From Culturomica massiliensis (GTDB lineage: Bacteria; Bacteroidota; Bacteroidia; Bacteroidales; Marinifilaceae), in NCBI RefSeq assembly GCF_900091655.1, contig NZ_LT594621.1, positions 3,816,639-3,880,638 on the forward strand: DNA of 64,000 nt, given 5' to 3'. The translations under genes were made by a program, and so were the position numbers. Shown here one piece after another: positions 7,286 to 16,437 of the stretch. The notes under the pieces were generated by a model, which was not told the DNA's origin, did no database searches, and saw nothing but the letters and a program-made list of their open reading frames with translations. The stretch's first letter is position 1. Each line of letters opens with the position of its first letter.

Positions 7286-9058
7286 ATGAATAGGTTACGA
7301 ATAAAAATACATATGGTCGGGCTTGTCGCACTGTCGTTGCTGGCTGCTTGCACGCGGGGTGAGGATGAGCTTTTGCCCGTTGACGGTGAGACTCGTTTTT
7401 CTGTTGTAACCAACGTTCCGGCAGGAACGGATGTGTCCGGTGCGGACGTAATCCGGAATGCGACTGTCTTTTTTGTTGCGCCTTCTTCCGGTCGGTTTAT
7501 TAAAAAAGTCGATGCTGTTGTTTTGCCGGGTGGATCAGGAGTGCGCGTACACACCGTCATTCCCGCCGCGTATGCCGGGCAAACCGTATGCGCTTATTTC
7601 GTGGTTAATGCTTCGGCCCTTTCCGATCCATTGGATATGGAGCCTGAGTCCGTTTTCGACGTATCAAGGTTTGACGGATTATTCACCAGGGATTCTCTGA
7701 ATGGGGATAGTACGCATTTTGTCATGTCGGCAAAAGTATCTTTTCGGGCCGGGGGAACGGATATGCCCGGTGGAGATATAAAATTCGACCGTACTTTTGC
7801 CAAAGTATATATTGCGGCAGCGGATGGGATGAGCCCGGAACGGCAGCGTGAATTAAGCGTCGTATCGGTTGAAATCGTAAACGGAAGGACCGGTGGATAT
7901 CTTTTCCGGGAAGGAATCTTCCCGGAGCGTTCGGTTTCCCTGCTTCTTCCTGTAAATGAAACGATCGATCAGATGAATATCCATAAGCCCGTTTGTTATC
8001 TCTATCCGGACGACGGAGGTCCGGACGGAACCCATCTGATTGTAAAGCTTCGAAATGATCCCGATGGACGGGTTGTGGCAAAACGTGTTTTACTCTGTTC
8101 CCGGAAGAATACGGCATATAAATTGACAATAGCGGAAATTCCGGGGGAAGACGGCGGATATGCAATTCAGGTTTCGGATTGGGAAGCGGATATACTGCTT
8201 CCCGATGCCGGACAGGGGGTATTGCCTTCACCGCTTCCAGATGAAGGGATTGACTTATTGAACGCAGCCGATGTTTTTTATTATTACAACCAACTTCGGG
8301 ATACGTTGGAAAAAAAGTTGTACCGGTCTATGTTTGATAAAGCCAACAATTTTACCGAAACACTTAGGCCCGGAGAACGGCTTATCGTTGAACTGACAGG
8401 CGATTTAAGAGGAAGATTCACTAAGGAGGAATTTCTGAGGGTGTCCCGTTCTTTGCTGAACGATATGGCTATCATGTTCAATACCGGGATTATCACATCG
8501 TACCGGCTGGACCCTGCCGGACAAGTCATCAGTTATCGTATGGACCTGATTGCCATGCGGCCCACTTTCGATATGAGAACGGAGCTGGTCATCTCCGCTG
8601 CCGGTAAACTTTTGGATCGTGTTCCTTCGGGCCTGTCTGAGTTTGAAAAGGTAAAAACGGTTCACGATCTGTTTCTGAGAAGTGTCAGTTACGGAGGAAT
8701 GACCTCTTCCTTCGGTGGAAACATTATCGGCGGGTTAGTGACTGGGAAAGTGGTATGCGAGGGGTATGCCCGGACGTTACAATATCTATTGCAGCGTACG
8801 GGTATTCAAGCTATTTTTGTAGGCGGTGATGCGTTGTTTTCGAATGGATCCACTGTGCCCCATGCCTGGAATATTGTCCGGGTAGATGGGAAATACTATG
8901 CTATAGATGCTACCTGGAATGACGGGATTTCCGGTTCGGATTTTGTGGGTTATAATTATTTTCTGAAATCGGATGCTACCATGTCCAGGGATCATCTGAT
9001 TAATATGGTGTTGCCGGCACCGGAATGCCCGGAAGATTATCCATTACCAAATTTTTAG
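7286..9058 (+). CDS. Fimbrillin-like lipoprotein fused to a transglutaminase-like domain
   Basis: A 590-residue lipoprotein with lipobox LLAAC (Cys about residue 22). Residues about 30-310 resemble a fimbrial subunit: ATVFFVAPSSGRFIKK, STHFVMSAKVSF and FDRTFAKVYIAA. Residues about 320-430 link to a transglutaminase-like (papain-fold) domain, where VVCEGYARTL places Cys491, PHAWNIV places His526 and AIDATWND places Asp541, a complete catalytic triad. This fold hydrolyses or transfers peptide or isopeptide bonds. Fusion to a fimbrial-type region suggests action on pilus or surface proteins, but the bond acted on is unknown. The gene lies 94 bp after the fimbrillin gene and overlaps the upstream end of the next reading frame, starting 2 bp before the next ATG. 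Confidence 0.8.
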   Translation: MNRLRIKIHMVGLVALSLLAACTRGEDELLPVDGETRFSVVTNVPAGTDVSGADVIRNATVFFVAPSSGRFIKKVDAVVLPGGSGVRVHTVIPAAYAGQTVCAYFVVNASALSDPLDMEPESVFDVSRFDGLFTRDSLNGDSTHFVMSAKVSFRAGGTDMPGGDIKFDRTFAKVYIAAADGMSPERQRELSVVSVEIVNGRTGGYLFREGIFPERSVSLLLPVNETIDQMNIHKPVCYLYPDDGGPDGTHLIVKLRNDPDGRVVAKRVLLCSRKNTAYKLTIAEIPGEDGGYAIQVSDWEADILLPDAGQGVLPSPLPDEGIDLLNAADVFYYYNQLRDTLEKKLYRSMFDKANNFTETLRPGERLIVELTGDLRGRFTKEEFLRVSRSLLNDMAIMFNTGIITSYRLDPAGQVISYRMDLIAMRPTFDMRTELVISAAGKLLDRVPSGLSEFEKVKTVHDLFLRSVSYGGMTSSFGGNIIGGLVTGKVVCEGYARTLQYLLQRTGIQAIFVGGDALFSNGSTVPHAWNIVRVDGKYYAIDATWNDGISGSDFVGYNYFLKSDATMSRDHLINMVLPAPECPEDYPLPNF

Positions 9059-9060
9059 CC

Positions 9061-9942
9061 ATGAAACGGATACCGATATATTATCTTTTTATTTTTCTGT
9101 TTTTCTGTTTTTCTTGTTCGGAAGATATGCCTGAGGAGTGTATTATACCGGAAAGTACAATAACCGAGACGTTTTTTCTCCCTACTTCTGTCATTGCATT
9201 TATGGACGTATATGAAGACCCGTTCCGGATGAGGACGACCGCTGCCGTTTCTGATGTTGTGAGCCAGATAAGGTATATCATTTATAACGAATCCGGTGAC
9301 CGTGTACAGGAGGAGGTCCTGACCGAAACTGAAATAGAATCCGGTTTCCGGGTTACTTTGCCCGCCGGTGAATACCGGATGTGTGTGCTTGGGGAAGGGC
9401 GGGTTGTAAATTATACGCCTGTCGGGTATCCGCCTGTTGAGGTACAGGCAGAACCGGCATTGGGAGATATATGGGTCGCTGCCGAACAGAGGTCCCGCGC
9501 TGCAGTATACCACGATTATTTTTTTGCCGGTCTGTCTTTCACAGCCGGTAGTCCGGGGGTAAAATCTGTTGTCCTTAGAAGAATTACGGGGTTGGTACAG
9601 GTTGATATGAAAAAGGTGGCCCCGGATATTGTCTTACATACGATTTCAATCGGTTTTTCCGTCAACCGGATGTATAATAATTTTCATACGGACGGTCGTT
9701 ATAGCTGTTCCGGCCAATTTACAGAGAGTACCTCTCCTTATGCCATCTTTCATACCTTGCGGCATAATCCGGAAACAGGATATTACGAAGGTGTTTATTT
9801 CCCGACTCTCCCGGATAATTTCGATTGTACGCTTATCATCAGTTACAGGCAAAACGGACGGGTCCGCAACCGTCGTATCCTTCTGTCCGATTTACCGGTA
9901 AAAGCCAATCAAAGGACACGCCTGTCCTTGGTGTTGGAATAA
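9061..9942 (+). CDS. FimB/Mfa2-family fimbrial subunit-like lipoprotein
   Basis: A 293-residue lipoprotein with the lipobox FCFSC. The ATG at 9061 directly follows the previous stop and gives the correct signal peptide. An upstream in-frame ATG at 9025 would add residues before it. DYFFAGLSFTAG followed by KSVVLRRITGLVQVDMKK matches the strand pair of FimB/Mfa2 proteins, which anchor and terminate Bacteroidales pili at the outer membrane. With the two genes upstream it makes a compact set of stem, catalytic and anchor-type lipoproteins. The assignment rests on motif resemblance. Confidence 0.7.
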   Translation: MKRIPIYYLFIFLFFCFSCSEDMPEECIIPESTITETFFLPTSVIAFMDVYEDPFRMRTTAAVSDVVSQIRYIIYNESGDRVQEEVLTETEIESGFRVTLPAGEYRMCVLGEGRVVNYTPVGYPPVEVQAEPALGDIWVAAEQRSRAAVYHDYFFAGLSFTAGSPGVKSVVLRRITGLVQVDMKKVAPDIVLHTISIGFSVNRMYNNFHTDGRYSCSGQFTESTSPYAIFHTLRHNPETGYYEGVYFPTLPDNFDCTLIISYRQNGRVRNRRILLSDLPVKANQRTRLSLVLE

Positions 9943-10111
9943 ATATAGCGCTGGCGTTTATTCGGCTCTTCCCGATAACATACCGTAAAGTAGAAACAAG
10001 CCCGGAATTATATGTTAATTTTGCCGCCTTTAAGTGAAATTGAATGACGGTAAAGGAAAACTTTTTTGTCCGGTTTCCGTTTTTCTGAGGTATAAATGAA
10101 ATAATAATTGA

Positions 10112-11491
10112 ATGAGAAAATTAATGATTTGGGCTTTGGCCTGTATATTGGGAAATTCAGTGTTTGCAGAAGGATATCAGGTAAATGTTTTGAGCGCTAA
10201 ACAGACGGGCATGGGACATGTCGGAACGGGAATGAAACTGGGGGCTGAGAGTATGCATTTTAATCCGGCCGGGCTTGTTTGGCTGAACAACCATATGGAC
10301 ATTTCAGTCGGCGTGTCGGCTGTCGCAGCTAAGGCTAAGTATACCCATGACGGTTATTCGGCAAAGACGGATAATCCGTTAAGTACGCCTTTATATGCCT
10401 ATGCCGGTTACCGGATATACGATAATCTGGCAGCCGGAATCAGTTTGACGACACCTTACGGGAATGGCTTGAAATGGCCGAAAAATTGGGCGGGAGTCAA
10501 TTTAATACAGGATATTTCGTTGAGATCTTATGTGTTACAACCGACTCTTTCTTATAAGATTACGGATAAATTGAGTGTGGGTGTGGGTTTGATGTTGGCG
10601 ATCGGAAATGTCAATTTATCCCGGGCTCTTATGAGTACGGCCGATTTTCAGATGATCGGTAATATTATCGAGCAGTTGCCGTTGCCCGAAGAGCAAAAGA
10701 AATATTTTGTCGAGACGATCCGGGATAATAAGTTCCCGCCTGCAGCGGCAACACTGGATGGGAAAGCCGGTGTGCGTGCCGGATTTAATATCGGCGTGTT
10801 GTATGACATTTCCGATAAAGTATCAGTAGGGATATCCTATCGTTCTAAAATAAAAATGCGGGTAAAAGAAGGAGATGCTTCTTTGGACTATGCCAATCGC
10901 GCTGTGGAGGATTTGATGGGAACTTTAGGAAAATTGGCGCCGATGTTTGCCGTGCCTAAATACGATCAGGGATCGTTCCGGGCAGAATTGCCCCTCCCTT
11001 CCAATACGACTATCGGCGTTAGTTACCGGCCGACAAACCGTTGGGAGTTGGCATTGGATTTACAATATGTCGGATGGAATGCTTACGATTCGCTGAATGT
11101 TTATTTTAATGAACCGGAATTGGGAATTTCACCGATTAAGGCTAAGAAGGATTATAAAAATACCATTATAGCGCGTATCGGTGCCGAGTATAAGGCAACG
11201 GACCGCCTGGATGTTCGTGCCGGTGTATATTTCGACCAAAGTCCGATTCGTAAGAATAATTATAATCCGGAAACACCGGGTATGAATAAAATCGGTATGT
11301 CTGCCGGATTGTCTTTCGAACCGTATAAAAATCTGCAATTCGATTTTGCATTCCTGTATATTCAGGGTATCGGGCGGGACGGTTCCTATACCTATAATAA
11401 TATCGTAATACCGACCCAGATCGATACTTTTAGCGGACATTATACATCCAGTGCTATTACAGCTTCTTTGGGGGTATCGTATAAATTCTGA
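10112..11491 (+). CDS. OmpP1/FadL-family outer-membrane transport protein
   Basis: A 459-residue protein with a signal peptide ending near VFAEGYQ. The mature start GYQVNVLSAKQTGMGHVGTG and the NPAGLVWL segment are hallmarks of the FadL/OmpP1 family, whose N-terminal hatch plugs a 14-strand barrel. Alternating hydrophobic strands continue to the end, and the last residue is Phe, as usual for outer-membrane barrels. Family members carry hydrophobic molecules such as long-chain fatty acids across the outer membrane. The gene stands alone between the fimbrillin operon and a strong terminator. Confidence 0.9.
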   Translation: MRKLMIWALACILGNSVFAEGYQVNVLSAKQTGMGHVGTGMKLGAESMHFNPAGLVWLNNHMDISVGVSAVAAKAKYTHDGYSAKTDNPLSTPLYAYAGYRIYDNLAAGISLTTPYGNGLKWPKNWAGVNLIQDISLRSYVLQPTLSYKITDKLSVGVGLMLAIGNVNLSRALMSTADFQMIGNIIEQLPLPEEQKKYFVETIRDNKFPPAAATLDGKAGVRAGFNIGVLYDISDKVSVGISYRSKIKMRVKEGDASLDYANRAVEDLMGTLGKLAPMFAVPKYDQGSFRAELPLPSNTTIGVSYRPTNRWELALDLQYVGWNAYDSLNVYFNEPELGISPIKAKKDYKNTIIARIGAEYKATDRLDVRAGVYFDQSPIRKNNYNPETPGMNKIGMSAGLSFEPYKNLQFDFAFLYIQGIGRDGSYTYNNIVIPTQIDTFSGHYTSSAITASLGVSYKF

Positions 11492-11531
11492 CCTATCGGT
11501 AAAGAATTTGTAATTGTAGTACGTGTGAAAA

Positions 11532-11567
11532 ACGGAGTCTGAATTCATTTTCAGACTCCGTTTTTTG
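11532..11567 (+). terminator. Strong rho-independent terminator after the FadL-type gene
   Basis: An 11-bp perfect stem (11532-11542 with 11551-11561) and an 8-nt loop are followed by a T run. Confidence 0.9.
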
Positions 11568-11580
11568 TTTTTCAAAGTTC

Positions 11581-11690
11581 ATATAAATTGTAAATTTTAG
11601 ATTGTAAATTTTAAATTATCCGGCAACCAGATTCGTGATCAATTCTTTCAGTCTAAAATCGTCAATATAAAATCTGTAATTAAAACGTTC
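11581..11690 (+). repeat. Dispersed intergenic repeat, long form, copy 1
   Basis: About 110 bp, AT-rich, close to 90 percent identical by eye to 16869-16980 and 52007-52117, which are on the opposite strand. It begins ATATAAATTGTAAATTTTAG and ends with a 38-bp core shared with shorter copies elsewhere in the window. Confidence 0.8.
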
Positions 11691-11744
11691 GACAAACGTT
11701 GAAGGTTAATTGGTAAGTTTCAATTCGCAGTATTAAAAACTATA

Positions 11745-11799
11745 TTTTAAAATAATTTAATAATAATGCTTGTAAATTTAAAAAAGTGGTGTATATTTG
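11745..11799 (+). promoter_or_regulatory. Promoter region of the DUF5009 unit, shared with the AGE epimerase unit
   Basis: CTTG at 11769-11772, a 19-bp spacer and TATATTTG at 11792-11799 fit the Bacteroidetes promoter pattern. The 30 bp before and over the -33 element nearly match 29629-29658 upstream of the AGE epimerase gene, which suggests a common control element. Confidence 0.6.
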
Positions 11800-11877
11800 A
11801 GCGAAATTTTGAAATTGCTTGGGATATTTTCATTTAGATTTACGGTTTTTTGGAGTTACAGGGGGAATTGTGGATTC

Positions 11878-11914
11878 AATCTAAAATCGTCAATCTGAAA
11901 ATCTACAATTAAAA
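11878..11914 (+). repeat. Dispersed intergenic repeat, 38-bp core copy
   Basis: Copy of the core AATCTAAAATCGT...CAATTAAAA that also forms the right end of the long repeats. It lies 15 bp before the DUF5009 start codon. Confidence 0.65.
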
Positions 11915-11929
11915 AATAGTTTATTACTG

Positions 11930-13336
11930 ATGTGTGCTGATAAGAGAGCTTATTCTTTGGATGCTTTAAGAGGCTATGCTATTTTGACGATGATACTTTC
12001 GGCAACGATTGCCTTCGGCATTTTACCCGGTTGGATGTATCATGCACAGGTTCCTCCTCCTGATCATCATTTTGATCCGACGGTATATGGAATCACATGG
12101 GTGGATTTGGTTTTTCCTTTTTTTCTGTTTGCTATGGGAGCGGCTTTCCCTTTTTCTATCGGTAAAAAACTTGCTGGAGGTGTTTCCCGGGTTTGTTTAT
12201 TGAAAGCTGCTTTGCTGAGAGGGGGGCAACTTACTTTTTTTGCCATTTACATACAGCATTTATACCCCTGGACGTTGAGTTCGCCCCAGGACAGCCGGGC
12301 CTGGCTTATATCGCTGGGTGGATTTGTTTTGCTGTTTCCGATGTTTATGCGGCTCCCGTTTAAGTTGCCGGAGTGGGGACACCGTGCGGTAAAGGCCGGG
12401 GCTTTTTTGGTCGGAGCTTTGATTTTGGTGAATCTGTCTTATGCCGGAGGAAGGGAATTTTCTTTCGGATACAGCAATATTATTGTACTGGTATTGGCGA
12501 ACATGGCTGTTTTCGGATCATGCATTTATATTCTGACGTTTGGGAAGCCTTGGGTATGTGTTGGCGTATTGCCTTTCGTGATGGCTGTGTTTCTCGGAAG
12601 TACGACAGAGGGTTCCTGGGTGAAGGTTTTGTTTGATTATACGCCGGTTCCCTGGATGTATCATTTTAATTATCTGAAGTATCTGTTTATTGTTATTCCG
12701 GGAATTGTAGCCGGAGAGTATTTACAGGAGTGGATGCGGCAGGCAAGCTCTTCAAAGGATAACAGAAGAAAATGTGTGCCCGTTTGTTTGATCATATTGA
12801 CGCTTGGGTTGATTGTGGGTAACTTATGCGGTTTGTATGCCCGTTGGCTATTGGTAAATCTTTGTGTGACCGTTTTATTGCTGATTTTCGGATTGTTATT
12901 GTTACGGAAAGGGGCGGGTGATTATGAGCGGCTTTGGAAAAAGTTATTTTATACGGGAGGTTATCTGTTGTTGCTGGGACTTTTTTTCGAAGCTTTCGAA
13001 GGGGGAATTCGTAAGGATCATTCTACGTACAGTTATTATTTTGTGACTTCCGGTCTGGCTTTTATGGCCTTGCTTTTTTTCAATATAATGTGTGATTACT
13101 ATCCGTACCGGAAGGCTTTGAAATTTTTGATTATGGCCGGACAAAATCCGATGATTGCTTATGTTGCGACGAGTCTGGTCGTTATGCCTTTGCTGGGATT
13201 ACTGGGGATGACTCCTTATCTGGAGCTGTTGGACAATAACGCATGGCTGGGGTTTTTGAAGGGAATCGTTTTGACGATGCTATCTGCTGGGGTGGCTGTT
13301 TTGTTTACGCGTATCCGGTGGTTTTGGAGAACCTGA
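11930..13336 (+). CDS. DUF5009 (HGSNAT-like) membrane acetyltransferase-like protein
   Basis: A 468-residue multi-pass membrane protein. The N-terminal motif YSLDALRGYAILTMIL followed by a periplasmic loop, and then TWVDLVFPFFLFAMGAAFPFS, is characteristic of the DUF5009 group, related to heparan-alpha-glucosaminide N-acetyltransferase (HGSNAT). About eleven hydrophobic segments follow, and the GQNPMIAYVATSL motif near the end is also typical. In the human enzyme, acetyl-CoA outside the compartment supplies acetyl to a terminal glucosamine inside. Here the equivalent would be acetylation of a sugar in the periplasm. The gene opens the first glycan locus and has its own promoter. The acceptor sugar is unknown. 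Confidence 0.85.
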   Translation: MCADKRAYSLDALRGYAILTMILSATIAFGILPGWMYHAQVPPPDHHFDPTVYGITWVDLVFPFFLFAMGAAFPFSIGKKLAGGVSRVCLLKAALLRGGQLTFFAIYIQHLYPWTLSSPQDSRAWLISLGGFVLLFPMFMRLPFKLPEWGHRAVKAGAFLVGALILVNLSYAGGREFSFGYSNIIVLVLANMAVFGSCIYILTFGKPWVCVGVLPFVMAVFLGSTTEGSWVKVLFDYTPVPWMYHFNYLKYLFIVIPGIVAGEYLQEWMRQASSSKDNRRKCVPVCLIILTLGLIVGNLCGLYARWLLVNLCVTVLLLIFGLLLLRKGAGDYERLWKKLFYTGGYLLLLGLFFEAFEGGIRKDHSTYSYYFVTSGLAFMALLFFNIMCDYYPYRKALKFLIMAGQNPMIAYVATSLVVMPLLGLLGMTPYLELLDNNAWLGFLKGIVLTMLSAGVAVLFTRIRWFWRT

Positions 13337-13400
13337 CCGATGACGTATGAATGGTGAAATGAATGAATGCTATATAATAATTGTGTAAAACTAATTTACT

Positions 13401-14522
13401 ATGGAAAAAGGATCGAATAACCGAAGGGATTTTTTGAAAAAAATGGCTTGTGGAGCTTCTGCTTTTATGCTGCCGTCGATGCTTTCAGCCTCAGAGGGGC
13501 ATGTGGATTTGGAAAAATTAGGGGCGATGGAAAGTGGAAGCCGGGCTTCGGAAAAATTGGACAACAAGCGTTTCGAAACACCGGGAATATTTAAGGGGAT
13601 GCCGATTAAAGCGACTTTTTTGGATGAGGTCAGTTGGGATATTCCCCATCAGAATTGGGGGATAAAGGAATGGGATGCCGATTTCAGGGCGATGAAGAGA
13701 ATGGGGATCGACACTGTCGTTATGATTCGTTCGGGCCTGGGAAAATGGATCGCTTCTCCTTTCGATTCGCTGTTGGCTACGGAAGATGTGTATTATCCTC
13801 CTGTAGATCTGGTCGAATTGTTTTTGACTTTGGCTGATAAATACGATATGAAATATTTTTTCGGTATGTATGATTCCGGGAAATATTGGATAGAGGGTTC
13901 TTTTCAGAAGGAGATCGATTTGAATATGCGGTTGATTGATGAAGTATGGAAAAAATACGGGCATCATCGCTCTTTCCAGGGATGGTATTTGTCACAGGAA
14001 ATCAGCCGCCGCACCAAAAATATGTCGAAAATTTACGCTGAAGTCGGCAAACATGCCAAAGCTGTATCCGGGAATCTGACGACATTGGTTTCGCCTTATA
14101 TTCATGGCGTAAAAACCGATCAGGTGATGTCCGGAGATCAGGCAATTTCTGTGCAGCAGCATGAAGCGGAGTGGAATGAGATTTTGGATAATGTGAAGGG
14201 GGCTGTGGATATTTTAGCATTTCAGGACGGTCAGGTCGATTATCATGAGTTGCCCGGCTACCTGGAGATCAATAAGAAGCTGGCCGATAAATACGGTATG
14301 CATTGCTGGACCAACATCGAGTCTTTTGACCGGGATATGCCGATTCGGTTTTTCCCGATCAAATGGGAGAAATTGTTATTGAAATTGGAAGCAGCCCGGA
14401 AGGCCGGTATGGAAAATGCCATAACATTTGAATTTTCTCATTTTATGAGTCCTAATTCGGCCTATCTGCAGGCGCCCTGTTTGTATGAGCGGTATTGTGA
14501 ACATTTCGGTATAAAACTTTAA
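13401..14522 (+). CDS. DUF4434 protein with Tat-type signal
   Basis: A 373-residue protein whose N-terminus NNRRDFLKKMACGASAFMLP carries a twin-arginine (Tat) motif, so it is probably exported folded. The mature part begins GIFKGMPIKATFLDEVSWDI and continues with FRAMKRMGIDTVVMIRSG and FQGWYLSQEISRR, matching DUF4434, a predicted TIM-barrel related to glycoside hydrolases. Acidic residues at strand ends (YLSQE, TNIESF, FEFSHFM) are candidates for catalysis. It lies 64 bp after DUF5009 and 12 bp before the FAD oxidoreductase gene, so it is likely co-transcribed with both. No activity is assigned with certainty to this family. Confidence 0.8.
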   Translation: MEKGSNNRRDFLKKMACGASAFMLPSMLSASEGHVDLEKLGAMESGSRASEKLDNKRFETPGIFKGMPIKATFLDEVSWDIPHQNWGIKEWDADFRAMKRMGIDTVVMIRSGLGKWIASPFDSLLATEDVYYPPVDLVELFLTLADKYDMKYFFGMYDSGKYWIEGSFQKEIDLNMRLIDEVWKKYGHHRSFQGWYLSQEISRRTKNMSKIYAEVGKHAKAVSGNLTTLVSPYIHGVKTDQVMSGDQAISVQQHEAEWNEILDNVKGAVDILAFQDGQVDYHELPGYLEINKKLADKYGMHCWTNIESFDRDMPIRFFPIKWEKLLLKLEAARKAGMENAITFEFSHFMSPNSAYLQAPCLYERYCEHFGIKL

Positions 14523-14534
14523 TGGTATCGGCTA

Positions 14535-16394
14535 ATGAAAAATAGAATAATTTTATCGGTTGTATTTGCCGCTTTGTTTTTTTGCAGCGCTTGCTCCGGG
14601 CCTAAAACCGAGGTTTTGGTGATCGGAGGAAGTGCCAGCGGTGTGGCTGCGGGTATTCAGTCGGCACGTCTGGGAGCAAAGACGATCATATTGGAAGAAC
14701 ATTTGTGGCTGGGAGGTATGTTGACATCGGCAGGCGTCAGTGCCGTAGACGGTAATTACAGAATGCCGGCCGGGATATTCGGTGAATTCAGGGATAGCTT
14801 GGTGGCTCACTACGGGAGTCTGGGGGCTCTGGCTACCGGTTGGGTGAGCAATGTGTTGTTCGAACCCTCTGTCGGTGCCCGGATATACAAAAATATGGCA
14901 GCCCGTGAGCCTAATCTGACGGTACAATATGAGACAAAGTTTATTTCCGCAGAAAAAACGGCAACGGGCTGGAAAGTCGTGGCCGATCATAATGGAAAAC
15001 AGGAGGTATTTGAAGCTGATATCCTGATCGATGCTACAGAATTGGGGGATGTGGCAAAAGCCTGCGGGGTAAAGTACGATATCGGGATTGAGGACCGGAA
15101 TATCAGCGGAGAGGCCTGGGCCGGAGATAAAAACTGTGATATCATACAGGACCTGACATACGCCATGATTTTGAAAGATTATGGACCGGAAGCGGATATG
15201 ACGATCGAACGTCCGGAAAATTATGATCCTTCTCTGTTTTACTGCTCCTGTAAATCCCAGAATTGTACCGATTCCGTGTTGAAACCCTGGGATTTCGATA
15301 TGGTGATGCGATATGGAAAATTGCCGAATAACAAGTATATGATCAATTGGCCGATGCAGGGCAATGACTATTATACGAATATTATCGAAATGGATGAGAA
15401 AGGACGGGAAGCTGAACTGAAGAAAGCCAAACACCGTTCTTTGTGCTATTTGTATTATATGCAACATGAACTCGGAAGTAAAAATCTGGGCTTGGCGGAT
15501 GATGAGTATCCGACGGAAGACTTGCTGCCTTTTATCCCGTATCACCGGGAATCCCGTCGTATACAGGGCGTGGTGCGTTTTAATGTGAATCAGATACTTC
15601 GTCCTTACGATTATACCTTGTATCGTACGGGGATTGCCGTCGGCGATTACCCGGTGGACCACCACCATCAGGCGTATCCGAATCAGGAAGAGCTGAAATC
15701 CCTGACATTCGGGCCGGTACCTTCTTACAATGTTCCGATGGGCGTATTGCTTCCCAAAGAAGTAACGGATTTGATTGTGGCAGAAAAATCGGTGTCCGTT
15801 TCCAATATCGTAAACGGATGTACGCGCTTGCAACCGGTGGTAACCCAATTGGGGCAGGCTGCCGGAATATTGGCTGCTTTGGCTGTTAAAGAAAACAGAG
15901 AACTAAGGGAGGTGACTGTGCGCGAAGTGCAGAAGGTGCTGTTGGAAAACGGTGGTTATCTGATGCCCTACATCGATTTGCCGAAGGATCATCCGCATTT
16001 CAAAGCGTTGCAGCGAATCGGAGTTTGCGGGATTCTGAAGGGAGAAGGCAGAAGTATTAATTGGGCGAATGAAACTTGGTTTAGAAAGGATGAACCTGTC
16101 GGGGTGAGTGAGTTGAGCCAGGGATTGGCCGATTTGTATCCGACGTTTAAAATGGAAGCTTCCGGGGAATATCTTTCCGTAGAAGAGACGGAGAATTTGT
16201 TGGTGGCTCTGGGGGTATTTTTGGAAAAAGAGGGAATTACGGCTGAACATATCCGGAAGGCCTGGGGAGATCTGGGACTCCGGGATTACAAGCCGAATCG
16301 CCCGGTTTCCCGGGAGGAGTTTGCCGTTTTGTTCGATCATTTTTTGACCCCTTTCGATATGATCCGTGTGGATATAAACGGGATGCCCGTGTAA
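14535..16394 (+). CDS. FAD-dependent oxidoreductase lipoprotein with SLH-like C-terminus
   Basis: A 619-residue protein with lipobox FFCSAC, so it is lipid-anchored. EVLVIGGSASGVAAGIQSAR with a following acidic residue (ILEE) is the FAD dinucleotide-binding motif of the FAD_oxidored group (Pfam PF12831), and GGMLTSAGVSAVDGNYRMP is a second family signature. The catalytic part runs to about residue 470. The last 140 residues (LQRIGVCGILKGEG, then NRPVSREEFAVLFDHFL) resemble S-layer-homology repeats. It probably oxidises a sugar or glycan outside the cytoplasm. Such oxidations can prime glycosidic bonds for elimination, but that is inference. It ends the DUF5009-DUF4434 unit and is followed by a hairpin. 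Confidence 0.8.
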   Translation: MKNRIILSVVFAALFFCSACSGPKTEVLVIGGSASGVAAGIQSARLGAKTIILEEHLWLGGMLTSAGVSAVDGNYRMPAGIFGEFRDSLVAHYGSLGALATGWVSNVLFEPSVGARIYKNMAAREPNLTVQYETKFISAEKTATGWKVVADHNGKQEVFEADILIDATELGDVAKACGVKYDIGIEDRNISGEAWAGDKNCDIIQDLTYAMILKDYGPEADMTIERPENYDPSLFYCSCKSQNCTDSVLKPWDFDMVMRYGKLPNNKYMINWPMQGNDYYTNIIEMDEKGREAELKKAKHRSLCYLYYMQHELGSKNLGLADDEYPTEDLLPFIPYHRESRRIQGVVRFNVNQILRPYDYTLYRTGIAVGDYPVDHHHQAYPNQEELKSLTFGPVPSYNVPMGVLLPKEVTDLIVAEKSVSVSNIVNGCTRLQPVVTQLGQAAGILAALAVKENRELREVTVREVQKVLLENGGYLMPYIDLPKDHPHFKALQRIGVCGILKGEGRSINWANETWFRKDEPVGVSELSQGLADLYPTFKMEASGEYLSVEETENLLVALGVFLEKEGITAEHIRKAWGDLGLRDYKPNRPVSREEFAVLFDHFLTPFDMIRVDINGMPV

Positions 16395-16400
16395 ATTTTC

Positions 16401-16437
16401 AGTGTGGCTTTATCCTAAAACGGTAAAGCCACGCTGA
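16401..16437 (+). terminator. Hairpin after the FAD oxidoreductase gene
   Basis: About 14 bp of imperfect stem (GTGGCTTTA paired with TAAAGCCAC plus flanks) around an 11-nt loop. There is no T run, so it may act as an RNA-stabilising or weak termination structure. Confidence 0.5.

Larger units (their letters stand above)
11492..11929 (+). other. Intergenic region with terminator, two repeats and a promoter
   Basis: No coding region seen. It holds the terminator of the FadL-type gene, a 110-bp dispersed repeat (11581-11690), a promoter with -33 CTTG and -7 TATATTTG, and a second shorter repeat (11878-11914) ending 15 bp before the DUF5009 start. Confidence 0.7.

Noticed and set aside
14553..15848. 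A 431-codon open frame on the minus strand inside the FAD oxidoreductase gene
   Set aside because: It lies wholly opposite a clear coding gene, and its translation is rich in H, R, I and F with no domain. It is a codon-bias shadow.
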